From NCBI RefSeq assembly GCF_963517015.1, contig NZ_CAUQDV010000001.1:2052001-2116000 (forward strand): a stretch of 64,000 nucleotides of DNA. The letters are read 5' to 3'. Origin of the DNA: an uncultured Devosia sp. (GTDB taxonomy: Bacteria; Pseudomonadota; Alphaproteobacteria; Rhizobiales; Devosiaceae). The notes under the pieces are model-generated. The model saw only the letters and a program-made list of their open reading frames with translations, did no database searches and was not told where the DNA came from. The translations under genes were made by a program, and so were the position numbers. Of the stretch, positions 38,218-45,940 are shown piece after piece (positions within the stretch are counted from its first letter, which is position 1; each line of letters begins with the position of its first letter).

Positions 38218-38507
38218 ACAAGCTCAGCGCTTACGACATCGTCCGTAACCCCGTCGTGACTGAAAAGTCGACGATGGCTTCGGAAGCAAACCAGGTCGTT
38301 TTCGACGTGGCGATCGATGCCAACAAGACCGAGATCAAGGCTGCCGTCGAGCAGCTCTTCTCGGTCAAGGTCAAGGCAGTGAATACCCTGGTCCGCAAGG
38401 GCAAGGTGAAGCGCTTCCGCGGTCACATTGGCACTCGCAACGACGTCAAAAAGGCGATCGTTACCCTCGTCGACGGCCAGTCGATCGATATTTCGACCGG
38501 CCTCTAA
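38214..38507 (+). CDS. rplW: 50S ribosomal protein L23
   Basis: A 97-residue L23, located at the tunnel exit and the docking site for trigger factor and SRP. It begins NKLSAYDIVRNPVVTEKSTM and contains the family motif VKAVNTLVRKGKVKRFRGHIGTRNDVKKA (core GKVKRFRGHIGTRNDVKK near 62-79). Start overlaps the rplD stop in an ATGA junction. The length is normal for bacteria, with no organellar-type extension. rplB follows after 18 bases with GGGATAAGAGA in between as ribosome-binding region. Confidence 0.97.
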   Translation: MNKLSAYDIVRNPVVTEKSTMASEANQVVFDVAIDANKTEIKAAVEQLFSVKVKAVNTLVRKGKVKRFRGHIGTRNDVKKAIVTLVDGQSIDISTGL

Positions 38508-38525
38508 GGGATAAGAGACAGCAAA

Positions 38526-39365
38526 ATGGCTCTAAAAACTTACAACCCCACCTCCGAAGGCCGTCGTCAGCTCGTTACGACTGATCGCTCGGAACTCTGG
38601 AAGGGCGCCCCGGTCAAGACCCTCACTGAAGGTCTGTCCAAGTCCGGTGGCCGTAACAACCGTGGTCGCATTACGTCGTTCCACCGTGGTGGCGGTCACA
38701 AGCGCACCTACCGCATGATCGACTTCAAGCGCGTCAAGTTTGACGTGACCGGTACGATCGAACGCCTGGAATATGATCCGAACCGCACGGCCTGGATCGC
38801 CCTGGTGAAGTACGAAGACGGCGAACTCGCCTATATCGTCGCACCGCAGCGCCTGTCGGCCGGCGACAAGGTCATCTCGTCGATGAACACTGTCGACGTG
38901 AAGCCGGGCAATGCCATGCCGCTCGAGCGTATGCCGGTCGGTACCATCGTCCACAATATCGAGCTGAAGCCCCGCAAGGGCGGCCAGGTCGCCCGTTCGG
39001 CTGGTGCCTATGCCCAGTACGTCGGTCGTGACCAGGGTTGGGCGATCCTTCGCCTCAACTCCGGCGAACAGCGCCGTGTCCATGGTTCGTGCCTCGCCAC
39101 CGTCGGTGCCGTGTCGAACCAGGATCACTCGAACACTTCGCTCGGCAAGGCTGGCCGGTCGCGCTGGCTGGGTCGCAAGCCCGTCAACCGCGGCGTGACC
39201 ATGAACCCGGTCGACCACCCGCATGGTGGTGGTGAAGGCCGTACTTCGGGTGGCCGTCATCCGGTGACCCCATGGGGCAAGCCGACCAAGGGTAAGAAGA
39301 CCCGCAGCAACAAGGCAACGGACAAGTTCATCGTTCGCAGCCGTCACGTGAAGAAGGGCAGGTAA
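38526..39365 (+). CDS. rplB: 50S ribosomal protein L2
   Basis: A 279-residue L2, essential for subunit association and for the peptidyl transferase centre. It starts ALKTYNPTSEGRRQLV; the RNA-binding core has GGGHKRTYRMIDFKR, the middle SAGAYAQYVGRDQGWAILRLNSGEQRR and the C-terminal loop MNPVDHPHGGGEG with the functionally critical His, followed by GRHPVTPWGKPTKG. Length and motifs are standard. It ends four bases before rpsS. The region is free of unusual features. Confidence 0.97.
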   Translation: MALKTYNPTSEGRRQLVTTDRSELWKGAPVKTLTEGLSKSGGRNNRGRITSFHRGGGHKRTYRMIDFKRVKFDVTGTIERLEYDPNRTAWIALVKYEDGELAYIVAPQRLSAGDKVISSMNTVDVKPGNAMPLERMPVGTIVHNIELKPRKGGQVARSAGAYAQYVGRDQGWAILRLNSGEQRRVHGSCLATVGAVSNQDHSNTSLGKAGRSRWLGRKPVNRGVTMNPVDHPHGGGEGRTSGGRHPVTPWGKPTKGKKTRSNKATDKFIVRSRHVKKGR

Positions 39366-39368
39366 GCG

Positions 39369-39647
39369 ATGACCCGTTCAATCTGGAAGGGGCCGTTTGT
39401 CGACGGCTACATGCTCAAGAAGGCCGAGAAGGCCCTCTCGTCTGGCCGCAACGATGTGGTCAAGATCTGGAGCCGCCGCTCGACCATCCTGCCGCAGTTC
39501 GTTGGTATCACCTTCGGTGTCCACAACGGTCACAAGCACGTCCCGGTCTCGGTTACCGAAGACATGATCGGCCACAAGTTCGGCGAATTTGCACCGACCC
39601 GTACCTATTACGGTCATGCTGCCGACAAGAAGGCCAAGAGGAAGTAA
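39369..39647 (+). CDS. rpsS: 30S ribosomal protein S19
   Basis: A 92-residue S19 of the small-subunit head, near the A-site finger bridge. It begins TRSIWKGPFVDGYMLKKAE, contains WSRRSTILPQFVGITFGVHNG (core RRSTILPQFVG near 37-47) and ITPEMIGHKFGEFAPTRTY-like sequence (here VTEDMIGHKFGEFAPTRTY), and ends HAADKKAKRK. Size is typical. It lies three bases after rplB and one base before the rplV start codon, which implies coupled translation across the junction. Confidence 0.97.
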   Translation: MTRSIWKGPFVDGYMLKKAEKALSSGRNDVVKIWSRRSTILPQFVGITFGVHNGHKHVPVSVTEDMIGHKFGEFAPTRTYYGHAADKKAKRK

Positions 39648-39648
39648 G

Positions 39649-40029
39649 ATGGGCAAGCCAAAAACCCAGCGCGCTCTCAAGGACAACGAGGCCAAGGCTG
39701 TACTGCGCATGCTGCGCATCAGCCCGCAGAAGCTCAACCTTCTGGCCCAGCTGATCCGCGGCAAGAAGGTCGAGAAGGCTCTGGCCGAACTCGAGTTCAG
39801 CCACAAGCGCATCTCCGGCCAGGTGAAGAAGGTGCTCGAGAGCGCCATCGCCAATGCCGAAAACAACCATGGCCTTGACACCGACTCTCTGGTCGTTGCT
39901 GAAGCTTTTGTTGGTAATTCGCTTGTAATGAAGCGTTTCACCGCACGTGGTCGCGGTCGTTCTTCGCGCATCGAAAAGCCGTTTGCGCATCTGACGATCG
40001 TCGTCCGGCAAGTTGAGGAGGCCGCATAA
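39649..40029 (+). CDS. rplV: 50S ribosomal protein L22
   Basis: A 126-residue L22, whose long beta-hairpin lines the exit tunnel opposite L4. The protein begins GKPKTQRALKDNEAKAVL, has RISPQKLNLLAQLIRGKKVEKAL, and the hairpin with GRGRSSRIEKPFAHLTIVV near the C-terminus. I start at ATG 39649; an in-frame upstream extension overlaps rpsS and has no ribosomal-protein character. Macrolide-relevant hairpin residues show no insertion or deletion. Its TAA overlaps the ATG of rpsC by one base. Confidence 0.96.
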   Translation: MGKPKTQRALKDNEAKAVLRMLRISPQKLNLLAQLIRGKKVEKALAELEFSHKRISGQVKKVLESAIANAENNHGLDTDSLVVAEAFVGNSLVMKRFTARGRGRSSRIEKPFAHLTIVVRQVEEAA

Positions 40030-40769
40030 TGGGCCAGAAGATCAATCCAATCGGCTTCCGCCTCGGCATCAACCGTACGTGGGACAGCCGCTGGTTCGCC
40101 AACAAGGGCGAATACGGCACGCTGCTTCAGGAAGACCTGAAGATCCGCACGATGCTGCTGGAAGACCTCAAGGCTGCCGCAGTCTCGAAGATCGTCATCG
40201 AGCGTCCGCACCGCAAGTGCCGCGTGTCGATTCACACTGCCCGTCCGGGCATCGTGATCGGCAAGAAGGGCGCTGACATCGACAAGATCCGCGCCAAGGT
40301 GAAGAAGTTCACCGACAGCGAAGTGCACATCAACATCGTTGAAGTGCGCAAGCCGGAAACCGATGCGACGCTGGTTGCCCAGGGCATTGCCCAGCAGCTG
40401 GAACGCCGCGTGGCCTTCCGTCGCGCCATGAAGCGCGCCGTGCAGACGGCGATCCGCATGGGCGCCGGTGGCATCCGCGTCAACGTTGGTGGCCGTCTTG
40501 GCGGTGCCGACATCGCTCGTACCGAATGGTACCGCGAAGGCCGCGTCCCGCTGCACACGCTGCGCGCCGACATCGACTATGGTACCGCCGAAGCCGCGAC
40601 CACCTACGGCATCATCGGTATCAAGGTCTGGGTCTTCAAGGGTGAAGTCCTCGAGCACGATCCCACTGCCCATGAACGTCGCGCCACCGAGGGCGCCGAT
40701 CAGGGTGGCGTGCGCGCCGAACGCGAACCGCGCCGTGAGCGTGGCGATCGCGACCGCGAACGCGCATAA
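40029..40769 (+). CDS. rpsC: 30S ribosomal protein S3
   Basis: A 246-residue S3 forming the mRNA entry tunnel and helicase site with S4 and S5. It begins GQKINPIGFRLGINRTWDSRW; the KH domain holds RPGIVIGKKGADIDKIR (core VIGKKGADIDK), and the C-terminal domain has GRLGGADIARTEWYREGRVPLHTLRADIDYG (core GGADIARTEWYREGRVPL). The last 25 residues are an Arg/Glu/Asp-rich tail (REPRRERGDRDRERA), variable between species. It overlaps rplV by one base (TAATG) and precedes rplP by 15 bases. Confidence 0.97.
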   Translation: MGQKINPIGFRLGINRTWDSRWFANKGEYGTLLQEDLKIRTMLLEDLKAAAVSKIVIERPHRKCRVSIHTARPGIVIGKKGADIDKIRAKVKKFTDSEVHINIVEVRKPETDATLVAQGIAQQLERRVAFRRAMKRAVQTAIRMGAGGIRVNVGGRLGGADIARTEWYREGRVPLHTLRADIDYGTAEAATTYGIIGIKVWVFKGEVLEHDPTAHERRATEGADQGGVRAEREPRRERGDRDRERA

Positions 40770-40784
40770 GAAGGTTAGTTCATT

Positions 40785-41198
40785 ATGCTGCAACCTAAGA
40801 AGACCAAGTTCCGCAAGGCCCACAAGGGCCGTATCCATGGCGTTGCCAAGGGCGGTACCGACCTGGCTTTCGGCCAGTATGCCCTCAAGGCAACCGAACC
40901 CGAGCGCGTGACTGCTCGCCAGATCGAAGCGGCCCGCCGCGCGATCACCCGCGAAATGAAGCGCCAGGGCCGTGTCTGGATCCGTATTTTCCCGGATCTG
41001 CCGGTTTCCAAGAAGCCTACCGAAGTCCGTATGGGTAAGGGTAAGGGCTCGGTGGAATACTGGGCAGCCCGCGTCAAGCCGGGCCGCATCGTATTCGAAA
41101 TCGACGGCGTCCCCGAGGACGTTGCCAAGGAAGCCCTGCGCCTCGGCGCAATGAAGCTTCCGATCATGACGCGGGTTGTCACCCGCATTGCCGACTAA
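40785..41198 (+). CDS. rplP: 50S ribosomal protein L16
   Basis: A 137-residue L16, which helps position the A-site tRNA and is the target of avilamycin-type drugs. It starts LQPKKTKFRKAHKGRIHG, contains QIEAARRAITREMKRQGRVWIRIFPD (core ARRAITREMKRQGRVWIRI) and VRMGKGKGSVEYWAARVKPGRI, and ends MKLPIMTRVVTRIAD. The length is a little over the enterobacterial form and normal for alphaproteobacteria. rpmC follows ten bases later. No unusual residues stand out. Confidence 0.97.
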   Translation: MLQPKKTKFRKAHKGRIHGVAKGGTDLAFGQYALKATEPERVTARQIEAARRAITREMKRQGRVWIRIFPDLPVSKKPTEVRMGKGKGSVEYWAARVKPGRIVFEIDGVPEDVAKEALRLGAMKLPIMTRVVTRIAD

Positions 41199-41208
41199 GG
41201 ACACGAGC

Positions 41209-41403
41209 ATGAAATCCAGTGATGTGCGGAGCAAGACCGCAGACGAACTGAAGGATCAGCTCGTCGACCTCAAGAAAGAACAGTTCAACCTGCGTTTCCA
41301 GCGTGCTACCCAGCAGCTCGAAAAGCCGGCCCAGGTGAAGAAGGTCCGCCGCGATATCGCGCGGATCAAGACGATCCTGGCCGAAAAGAACGCAGCGAAG
41401 TAA
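41209..41403 (+). CDS. rpmC: 50S ribosomal protein L29
   Basis: A 64-residue L29, an all-helical protein at the tunnel exit next to L23. It begins KSSDVRSKTADELKDQLVDLKKEQFNLRFQ (core ELKDQLVDLKKEQFNLRFQ) and ends VKKVRRDIARIKTILAEKNAAK, the standard two-helix hairpin. I use ATG 41209, which has the expected N-terminus; an in-frame ATG at 41176 lies within rplP. It is separated from rpsQ by 12 bases that include AAGGAG. Confidence 0.96.
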   Translation: MKSSDVRSKTADELKDQLVDLKKEQFNLRFQRATQQLEKPAQVKKVRRDIARIKTILAEKNAAK

Positions 41404-41415
41404 GGAGCCGCGACC

Positions 41416-41670
41416 ATGCCAAAGCGCGTTTTGCAGGGGACTGTTGTCTCCGACGCCAATGATAAGACGGTCGTGGTGCGCGTTGAGCGCCGCTTCACGC
41501 ATCCCGTTATGAAGAAGACTGTTCGCCGGTCCAAGAAGTACCACGCCCACGACGAAGCCAATGTGGCCAAGATCGGGCAGGTTGTCTGGATCGAAGAATG
41601 TGCGCCGATCTCCAAGAACAAGCGCTGGACGCTGGTTCAGGGTGCGGCTTCGGAAGGTGTTTCGCCATGA
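41416..41670 (+). CDS. rpsQ: 30S ribosomal protein S17
   Basis: An 84-residue S17, a primary 16S-binding protein with an OB fold. It begins PKRVLQGTVVSDANDKTVVVRVERRFTHP (core GTVVSDANDKTVVVRVERR), has the loop YHAHDEAN in place of the usual YHAHDE motif, and ends with ISKNKRWTLVQ plus a short tail VQGAASEGVSP. It overlaps rplN by four bases (ATGA). Standard in length and motifs for this group. Confidence 0.96.
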   Translation: MPKRVLQGTVVSDANDKTVVVRVERRFTHPVMKKTVRRSKKYHAHDEANVAKIGQVVWIEECAPISKNKRWTLVQGAASEGVSP

Positions 41671-42035
41671 TCCAGATGCAGTCCAATCTCGATGTGGCCG
41701 ACAACTCCGGCGCCAAGCGCGTCATGTGCATCAAGGTACTCGGCGGTTCGCACCGCAAGTACGCTTCGGTTGGTGACGTCATCGTCGTCTCCGTCAAGGA
41801 TGCCATTCCGCGCGGTCGTGTGAAGAAGGGCCAGGTCATGAAGGCCGTGGTCGTTCGTACCGCCTTCGACATCCGTCGTCCCGATGGCACCGTCATCCGT
41901 TTCGACAAGAACGCCGCGGTTCTGATCAACAATCAGAAAGAGCCGATCGGCACCCGTATCTTCGGACCGGTTCCGCGCGAACTCCGCGCCAAGAACCACA
42001 TGAAGATCATTTCGCTCGCTCCCGAGGTGCTGTAA
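41667..42035 (+). CDS. rplN: 50S ribosomal protein L14
   Basis: A 122-residue L14, part of inter-subunit bridges and the binding site of the silencing factor RsfS. It begins IQMQSNLDVADNSGAKRVMCIKVLGGS (core DVADNSGAKRVMCIKVLGG) and contains AIPRGRVKKGQVMKAVVVRT and GTRIFGPVPRELR. The exact bacterial length supports the ATG at 41667, overlapping the rpsQ stop. Its stop overlaps rplX by one base (TAATG), continuing the tightly packed operon. Confidence 0.97.
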   Translation: MIQMQSNLDVADNSGAKRVMCIKVLGGSHRKYASVGDVIVVSVKDAIPRGRVKKGQVMKAVVVRTAFDIRRPDGTVIRFDKNAAVLINNQKEPIGTRIFGPVPRELRAKNHMKIISLAPEVL

Positions 42036-42346
42036 TGGCCGCCAAGATTAAGAAGGGCGACAAGGTCGTCGTCCTGGCTGGCAAGGACAAGGGCAAGACC
42101 GGTCAGGTCCTGTCCGTCATCCCAACCGAAACCAAGGCACTGGTCCAGGGTATCAACCTGGTGAAGCGCCACACCAAGCAGACCGCGTCGACCGATGCCG
42201 GCATCTTCACCAAGGAAGCGCCGATCCACCTGTCGAACCTCGCGATCGCCGACAAGGATGGCAAGCCCAGCCGCGTTGGTTTCCAGATCAAGGACGGCGT
42301 GAAGACGCGCGTCGCCAAGTCGACCGGAGATTCGATCGATGGCTGA
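42035..42346 (+). CDS. rplX: 50S ribosomal protein L24
   Basis: A 103-residue L24, an assembly initiator located at the tunnel exit. It begins AAKIKKGDKVVVLAGKDKGKTGQVLSV (core GDKVVVLAGKDKGKTGQV), a KOW motif, followed by VQGINLVKRHTKQTAS and IHLSNLAIAD, then GKPSRVGFQIKDGVKTRVAKSTGD. Start shares one base with the rplN stop and the end overlaps rplE by eight bases. Standard length and sequence for the order. Confidence 0.96.
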   Translation: MAAKIKKGDKVVVLAGKDKGKTGQVLSVIPTETKALVQGINLVKRHTKQTASTDAGIFTKEAPIHLSNLAIADKDGKPSRVGFQIKDGVKTRVAKSTGDSIDG

Positions 42347-42896
42347 GACAGCTTACGTTCCGCGTCTTCGCACGGAATATGAAACCAACATCCGCAAGAG
42401 CCTGCAGGATCAGTTCGCCTACAAGAACGTCATGCAGCTTCCGAAGCTGGAAAAGATCGTCCTGAACATGGGCGTTGGCGAAGCCGTCAACGATACCAAG
42501 AAGGTCAAGACGGCTGCCGCCGAAATGGAGAAGATCTCCGGCCAGAAGCCGATCATCACTTACGCTCGTAAGTCGATCGCCGGCTTCAAGGTTCGCGAGC
42601 AGATGCCCCTGGGCGTCAAGGTGACGCTGCGTGGCACTCGTATGTACGAGTTTCTTGACCGTCTCGTGAACATTGCGCTCCCGCGCGTTCGCGATTTCCG
42701 CGGCTTGAACCCGAATTCCTTCGACGGCCGTGGCAATTATGCTATGGGCATCAAGGAACACATCATTTTCCCCGAAATCAACTACGATCAGATCGATCAG
42801 GTTTGGGGCATGGACATCGTGGTCGCAACGACCGCCAAGTCCGATGATGAAGCTCGGGCTCTGCTCAAGGCATTCAACTTCCCCTTCCGCCAGTAA
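42339..42896 (+). CDS. rplE: 50S ribosomal protein L5
   Basis: A 185-residue L5, which binds 5S rRNA in the central protuberance and contacts P-site tRNA. Typical segments are PRLRTEYETNIRKSLQ, KIVLNMGVGEAVNDTKK, GQKPIITYARKSIAGFKVREQMPLGVKVTLRG (core ARKSIAGFKVREQMPLG) and the end NYDQIDQVWGMDIVVATTAKSDDEARALL (core GMDIVVATTAKSDDEA). The start overlaps rplX by eight bases. A 30-base spacer precedes rpsN. Confidence 0.97.
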   Translation: MAETAYVPRLRTEYETNIRKSLQDQFAYKNVMQLPKLEKIVLNMGVGEAVNDTKKVKTAAAEMEKISGQKPIITYARKSIAGFKVREQMPLGVKVTLRGTRMYEFLDRLVNIALPRVRDFRGLNPNSFDGRGNYAMGIKEHIIFPEINYDQIDQVWGMDIVVATTAKSDDEARALLKAFNFPFRQ

Positions 42897-42926
42897 GCGG
42901 ACAGGGAAGGGATAGAGGATCAGGAT

Positions 42927-43232
42927 ATGGCAAAGACCAGCTCCATCGTTAAGAACAACAAGCGCGCAGCGCTGGCCAAGCAGTATGCTGGCAAGCGCGC
43001 CGCCCTCAAGGCACAGACCAAGGATCAGTCGATCCCGGCCGACGAGCGTTTCGCAGCCCAGCTCAAGCTGGCCGAGCTGCCGCGCAATTCGGCAAAGGTT
43101 CGTGTGCGTAACCGCTGTGAAGTCTCGGGTCGTCCCCGTGGCTTCTACCGCAAGCTGAAGATGAGCCGTATCGCTCTGCGTCAGCTTGGCAACCTGGGCC
43201 AGATCCCGGGTCTCGTGAAGTCGAGCTGGTAA
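42927..43232 (+). CDS. rpsN: 30S ribosomal protein S14 (zinc-free type)
   Basis: A 101-residue S14 of the long, zinc-independent type: the four cysteines of the zinc ribbon are absent, with only one Cys in RVRNRCEVSGRPRGFYRKLKMSRIALRQL (core NRCEVSGRPRGFYRK). It begins AKTSSIVKNNKRAALAKQY. It binds the head of the small subunit late in assembly. AGGATCAGGA precedes the ATG. rpsH follows after 12 bases with AAGGAGA as its ribosome-binding site. Confidence 0.97.
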   Translation: MAKTSSIVKNNKRAALAKQYAGKRAALKAQTKDQSIPADERFAAQLKLAELPRNSAKVRVRNRCEVSGRPRGFYRKLKMSRIALRQLGNLGQIPGLVKSSW

Positions 43233-43244
43233 GGAGAAACCAAG

Positions 43245-43643
43245 ATGAGCTTTTCCGATCCAATCGGCGATATGCTGACCCGTATCCGCAACGCCCAGGA
43301 GCGTCGCAAGAATTCCGTTTCGACGCCGGCTTCGACCCTTCGCGGTCGTGTGCTGGACGTTCTCCAGTCCGAGGGTTTCATCCGCGGCTATTCGGAGACC
43401 AAGTTCGAAAACGGTGCTTCCGAGTACGAAATCGAACTCAAGTACTCGGACAACGAAGGCGTTATCCGCACGATCGAGCGCGTTTCGCGTCCCGGCCGTC
43501 GTGTTTATGCTTCCGTCAAGAATATTCCTCAGGTAGCTAACGGCCTCGGTGTTTCGATCCTCTCCACCCCCAAGGGTGTGATGGCCGATCACGAAGCCAA
43601 GGCTGCCAACGTTGGTGGCGAGGTACTCTGCCGCGTGTTCTAA
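43245..43643 (+). CDS. rpsH: 30S ribosomal protein S8
   Basis: A 132-residue S8, a central-domain 16S-binding protein and, in enterobacteria, the repressor of the spc operon. It begins SFSDPIGDMLTRIRNAQERRKNSV (core DPIGDMLTRIRNAQ) and ends with GLGVSILSTPKGVMADHEAK and GGEVLCRVF, the RNA-binding C-terminus. No S8-binding mimic is evident in the nearby spacers by eye. The following spacer to rplF is 51 bases. Confidence 0.97.
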   Translation: MSFSDPIGDMLTRIRNAQERRKNSVSTPASTLRGRVLDVLQSEGFIRGYSETKFENGASEYEIELKYSDNEGVIRTIERVSRPGRRVYASVKNIPQVANGLGVSILSTPKGVMADHEAKAANVGGEVLCRVF

Positions 43644-43694
43644 GGCGCAAGCCTTGGATCCGCGGTAAGACGATTACTCAAGGATTGAACTAGA

Positions 43695-44228
43695 ATGTCA
43701 CGTACTGGCAAGAAACCGGTTGCACCGGTCAGCGGTGTGAACGTTACGATCAATGGTCGTACCGTTACCGCAAAGGGCCCGAAGGGCGAGTTGAGCATCG
43801 ACCTGGTCGATGTCGTTAAGGTTGAGCAGACCGAAGAAGGTCTGGTGGTTTCGCCCACCAGCGACTCCCGCTTTGCTCGCGCCGCCTGGGGCACCACCCG
43901 CGCGCTGCTGCAGAACATCGTTACTGGCGTTTCGGCCGGCTTCGAGAAGAAGCTGGCAATCCAGGGCGTTGGTTATCGCGCTGCGATGCAGGGCAAGGAC
44001 ATCAAGCTGTCGCTTGGTTTCAGCCACGAAGTGATCTATCAGGCCCCTGCGGGCATCACCCTTGCCGTGCCGGCTCCGACGGAAATCGTCGTGACCGGTG
44101 CCGACAAGCAGCAGGTCGGTCAGGTTGCGGCAAACATTCGCGCATGGCGCAAGCCCGAGCCCTACAAGGGCAAGGGTGTGCGCTACCAGGGCGAACAAGT
44201 CTTCCGCAAAGAAGGCAAGAAGAAGTAA
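43695..44228 (+). CDS. rplF: 50S ribosomal protein L6
   Basis: A 177-residue L6 near the factor-binding site and sarcin-ricin loop, with two repeated alpha/beta domains. It begins SRTGKKPVAPVSGVNVTINGRTVTAKGPKGEL (core VTAKGPKGELS) and its second half carries LAVPAPTEIVVTGADKQQVGQVAANIRAWRKPEPYKGKGVRYQGE (core RKPEPYKGKGVRY), the L6 signature. Length is standard. It is separated from rplR by 12 bases holding AAGGAG. Confidence 0.97.
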   Translation: MSRTGKKPVAPVSGVNVTINGRTVTAKGPKGELSIDLVDVVKVEQTEEGLVVSPTSDSRFARAAWGTTRALLQNIVTGVSAGFEKKLAIQGVGYRAAMQGKDIKLSLGFSHEVIYQAPAGITLAVPAPTEIVVTGADKQQVGQVAANIRAWRKPEPYKGKGVRYQGEQVFRKEGKKK

Positions 44229-44240
44229 GGAGCGCCTGCA

Positions 44241-44603
44241 ATGGCTATCAGTGCAAAAGGTGCGGACCGCCGCAAGGCTCGTGTTCGCAAGGCGCTCAAG
44301 GCTCGTGCCTTCGGTCGTCCCCGTCTGTCGGTTTTCCGTTCGGACAAGAATATCTACGCCCAGATCATCGACGACGCGACCGGCCGTACGCTGGCTGCCG
44401 CTTCGACCCTCGACAAGGACGTCAAGGCATCCGGCAAGAGCGGTTCCACCGCCGAGGCCGCTGCTGCAATCGGCAAGTTGATTGCCGAGCGCGGGACCAA
44501 GGCCGGCGTTGCTGAAGTGATCTTCGATCGTGGCGCTTACATCTATCATGGCCGTGTAAAGGCCCTTGCAGACGCTGCCCGTGAGGGCGGCCTGCAGTTC
44601 TAG
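44241..44603 (+). CDS. rplR: 50S ribosomal protein L18
   Basis: A 120-residue L18, which with L5 and L25-type proteins binds 5S rRNA. The basic N-terminus (GADRRKARVRKALKARAFG) is followed by RPRLSVFRSDKNIYAQIIDDATGRTLAAAST (core RLSVFRSDKNIYAQIIDD) and ends VIFDRGAYIYHGRVKALADAAREGGLQF (core DRGAYIYHGRVKALAD). Normal length, no unusual features. rpsE begins 22 bases later. Confidence 0.97.
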   Translation: MAISAKGADRRKARVRKALKARAFGRPRLSVFRSDKNIYAQIIDDATGRTLAAASTLDKDVKASGKSGSTAEAAAAIGKLIAERGTKAGVAEVIFDRGAYIYHGRVKALADAAREGGLQF

Positions 44604-44625
44604 GCACGGACAAGGAAAGAACATT

Positions 44626-45159
44626 ATGAGCAGAGACGTTCAAGAACGCGAGAGCGAATTCGTCGATCGCCTGGTCCACATCAACCGCGTGGCCAAAGTG
44701 GTCAAGGGTGGTCGTCGCTTCGGCTTCGCAGCACTCGTCGTCGTTGGTGACCAGAAGGGTCGCGTCGGATTCGGTCACGGCAAGGCCCGTGAAGTTCCAG
44801 AGGCAATCCGCAAGGCCACCGAGCAGGCCAAGCGCCAGATGATCCGCGTGCCGCTGCGCGACGCCCGCACGTTGCACCACGACGTTGCTGGCCGCCACGG
44901 CGCCGGCAAGGTCATCCTGCGTGCAGCCGTTCCCGGTACCGGCATCATCGCCGGCGGTCCGATGCGCGCCGTGTTCGAAACGCTTGGCATCAACGATATC
45001 GTTGCCAAGTCGCAGGGCACTGCCAATCCGTACAACATGGTCCGCGCGACCTTCGACGCTCTCAAGCGCGTCGATAGCCCTCGCTCGGTCGCTTCCCGCC
45101 GTGGCCTCAAGGTTTCGGAACTGCAGGCTCGCCGCGGCGAAGCCTCTGTCGAAGCTTGA
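44626..45159 (+). CDS. rpsE: 30S ribosomal protein S5
   Basis: A 177-residue S5, part of the mRNA entry channel and important for accuracy. The sequence begins SRDVQERESEFVDRLVHINRVAKVVKGGRRFGFAAL (core RVAKVVKGGRRFGFAALVVV) and includes GRVGFGHGKAREVPEAI, RHGAGKVILRAAVPGTGIIAGG and the SQGTANPYNMVRATFDAL end. The N-terminal loop where spectinomycin-resistance deletions occur is intact. The start is ATG 44626 with AAGGAAAG upstream, rather than an in-frame codon inside rplR. Confidence 0.97.
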   Translation: MSRDVQERESEFVDRLVHINRVAKVVKGGRRFGFAALVVVGDQKGRVGFGHGKAREVPEAIRKATEQAKRQMIRVPLRDARTLHHDVAGRHGAGKVILRAAVPGTGIIAGGPMRAVFETLGINDIVAKSQGTANPYNMVRATFDALKRVDSPRSVASRRGLKVSELQARRGEASVEA

Positions 45160-45179
45160 TCGCGGTCAGGAGATAGATC

Positions 45180-45368
45180 ATGGCTGAAAAGAAAACCCTC
45201 ATCGTCAAGCAGGTCGGCTCGCCGATCCGCCGTGACAAGGTTCAGCGCGCGACCCTTATCGGTCTCGGCCTGAACAAGATGAACAAAGAGCGTGAGCTGA
45301 TCGATACCCCGGAAGTCCGTGGCATGATCAATAAGGTCCCGCATCTCGTCCGCGTCGTCGGCGAATAA
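45180..45368 (+). CDS. rpmD: 50S ribosomal protein L30
   Basis: A 62-residue L30. It reads KTLIVKQVGSPIRRDKVQRATLIGLGLNKMNKERELIDTPEVRGMINKVPHLVRV, seen as the two motifs KQVGSPIRRDKVQRATLIG (5-27) and TPEVRGMINKVPHLV (44-58), the complete bacterial domain. It lies on the solvent side of the large subunit near the 5S rRNA. AGGAG lies just upstream of the ATG, and rplO starts 17 bases downstream. Standard size. Confidence 0.96.
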   Translation: MAEKKTLIVKQVGSPIRRDKVQRATLIGLGLNKMNKERELIDTPEVRGMINKVPHLVRVVGE

Positions 45369-45384
45369 GAGAGAAGGCGTACAA

Positions 45385-45885
45385 ATGACTCGTTTGAACG
45401 AACTTCGCGACAATCCCGGCGCCAACAAGATCCGTATGCGCATTGGTCGCGGTATCGGTTCCGGCAAGGGCAAGACCGGTGGTCGCGGCGGCAAGGGCCA
45501 GACTGCACGCTCGGGCGTTGCAATCAACGGCTTCGAAGGCGGCCAGATGCCCCTTCACATGCGTATGCCGAAGCGTGGCTTCAACGCGCTCAATCCCAAG
45601 GATTGGAACGAAGTCCGCATCGACCGCATCCAGAACTACATCGACTCCGGCAAGCTCGACGCCAAGGGCGTGATCGATGCAGCAGCGCTCGTCGCTGCCG
45701 GCGTGATCCGTCGTCCGCGTGACGGCGTTCGCCTGATCGGCGCTGAAGGCTTCACCGCCAAGAAGGTGTCTTTCAAGGTCAATTACGCGACCAAGGGTGC
45801 CGCTGCTGCCATCGAGGCTGCTGGTGGTTCGGTCGAGGTGATCCCGGCCAAGGAAACCTGGAAGAAGACGCCGTACGCCGGCTAA
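45385..45885 (+). CDS. rplO: 50S ribosomal protein L15
   Basis: A 166-residue L15, a late-assembly protein whose long glycine-rich N-terminal extension penetrates the subunit: LNELRDNPGANKIRMRIGRGIGSGKGKTGGRGGKGQTARSG (core GRGIGSGKGKTGGRGGKGQ). The globular part has GGQMPLHMRMPKRGFNA, and the C-terminus VIPAKETWKKTPYAG. It ends the ribosomal part of the spc operon here: a strong intrinsic terminator begins 16 bases after the stop, separating it from secY. Confidence 0.97.
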   Translation: MTRLNELRDNPGANKIRMRIGRGIGSGKGKTGGRGGKGQTARSGVAINGFEGGQMPLHMRMPKRGFNALNPKDWNEVRIDRIQNYIDSGKLDAKGVIDAAALVAAGVIRRPRDGVRLIGAEGFTAKKVSFKVNYATKGAAAAIEAAGGSVEVIPAKETWKKTPYAG

Positions 45886-45900
45886 TTCGTCTGCAATATC

Positions 45901-45934
45901 GCGCATCCGGCTCAAGGGCCGGGTGCGCTTTTTT
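45901..45934 (+). terminator. Strong intrinsic terminator between rplO and secY
   Basis: GCGCATCCGGC (45901-45911) pairs with GCCGGGTGCGC (45918-45928), eleven pairs with one T-G, loop of six, followed by TTTTTT. This is a textbook terminator, unexpected inside a gene order usually transcribed through. Confidence 0.92.
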
Positions 45935-45940
45935 GGTTTG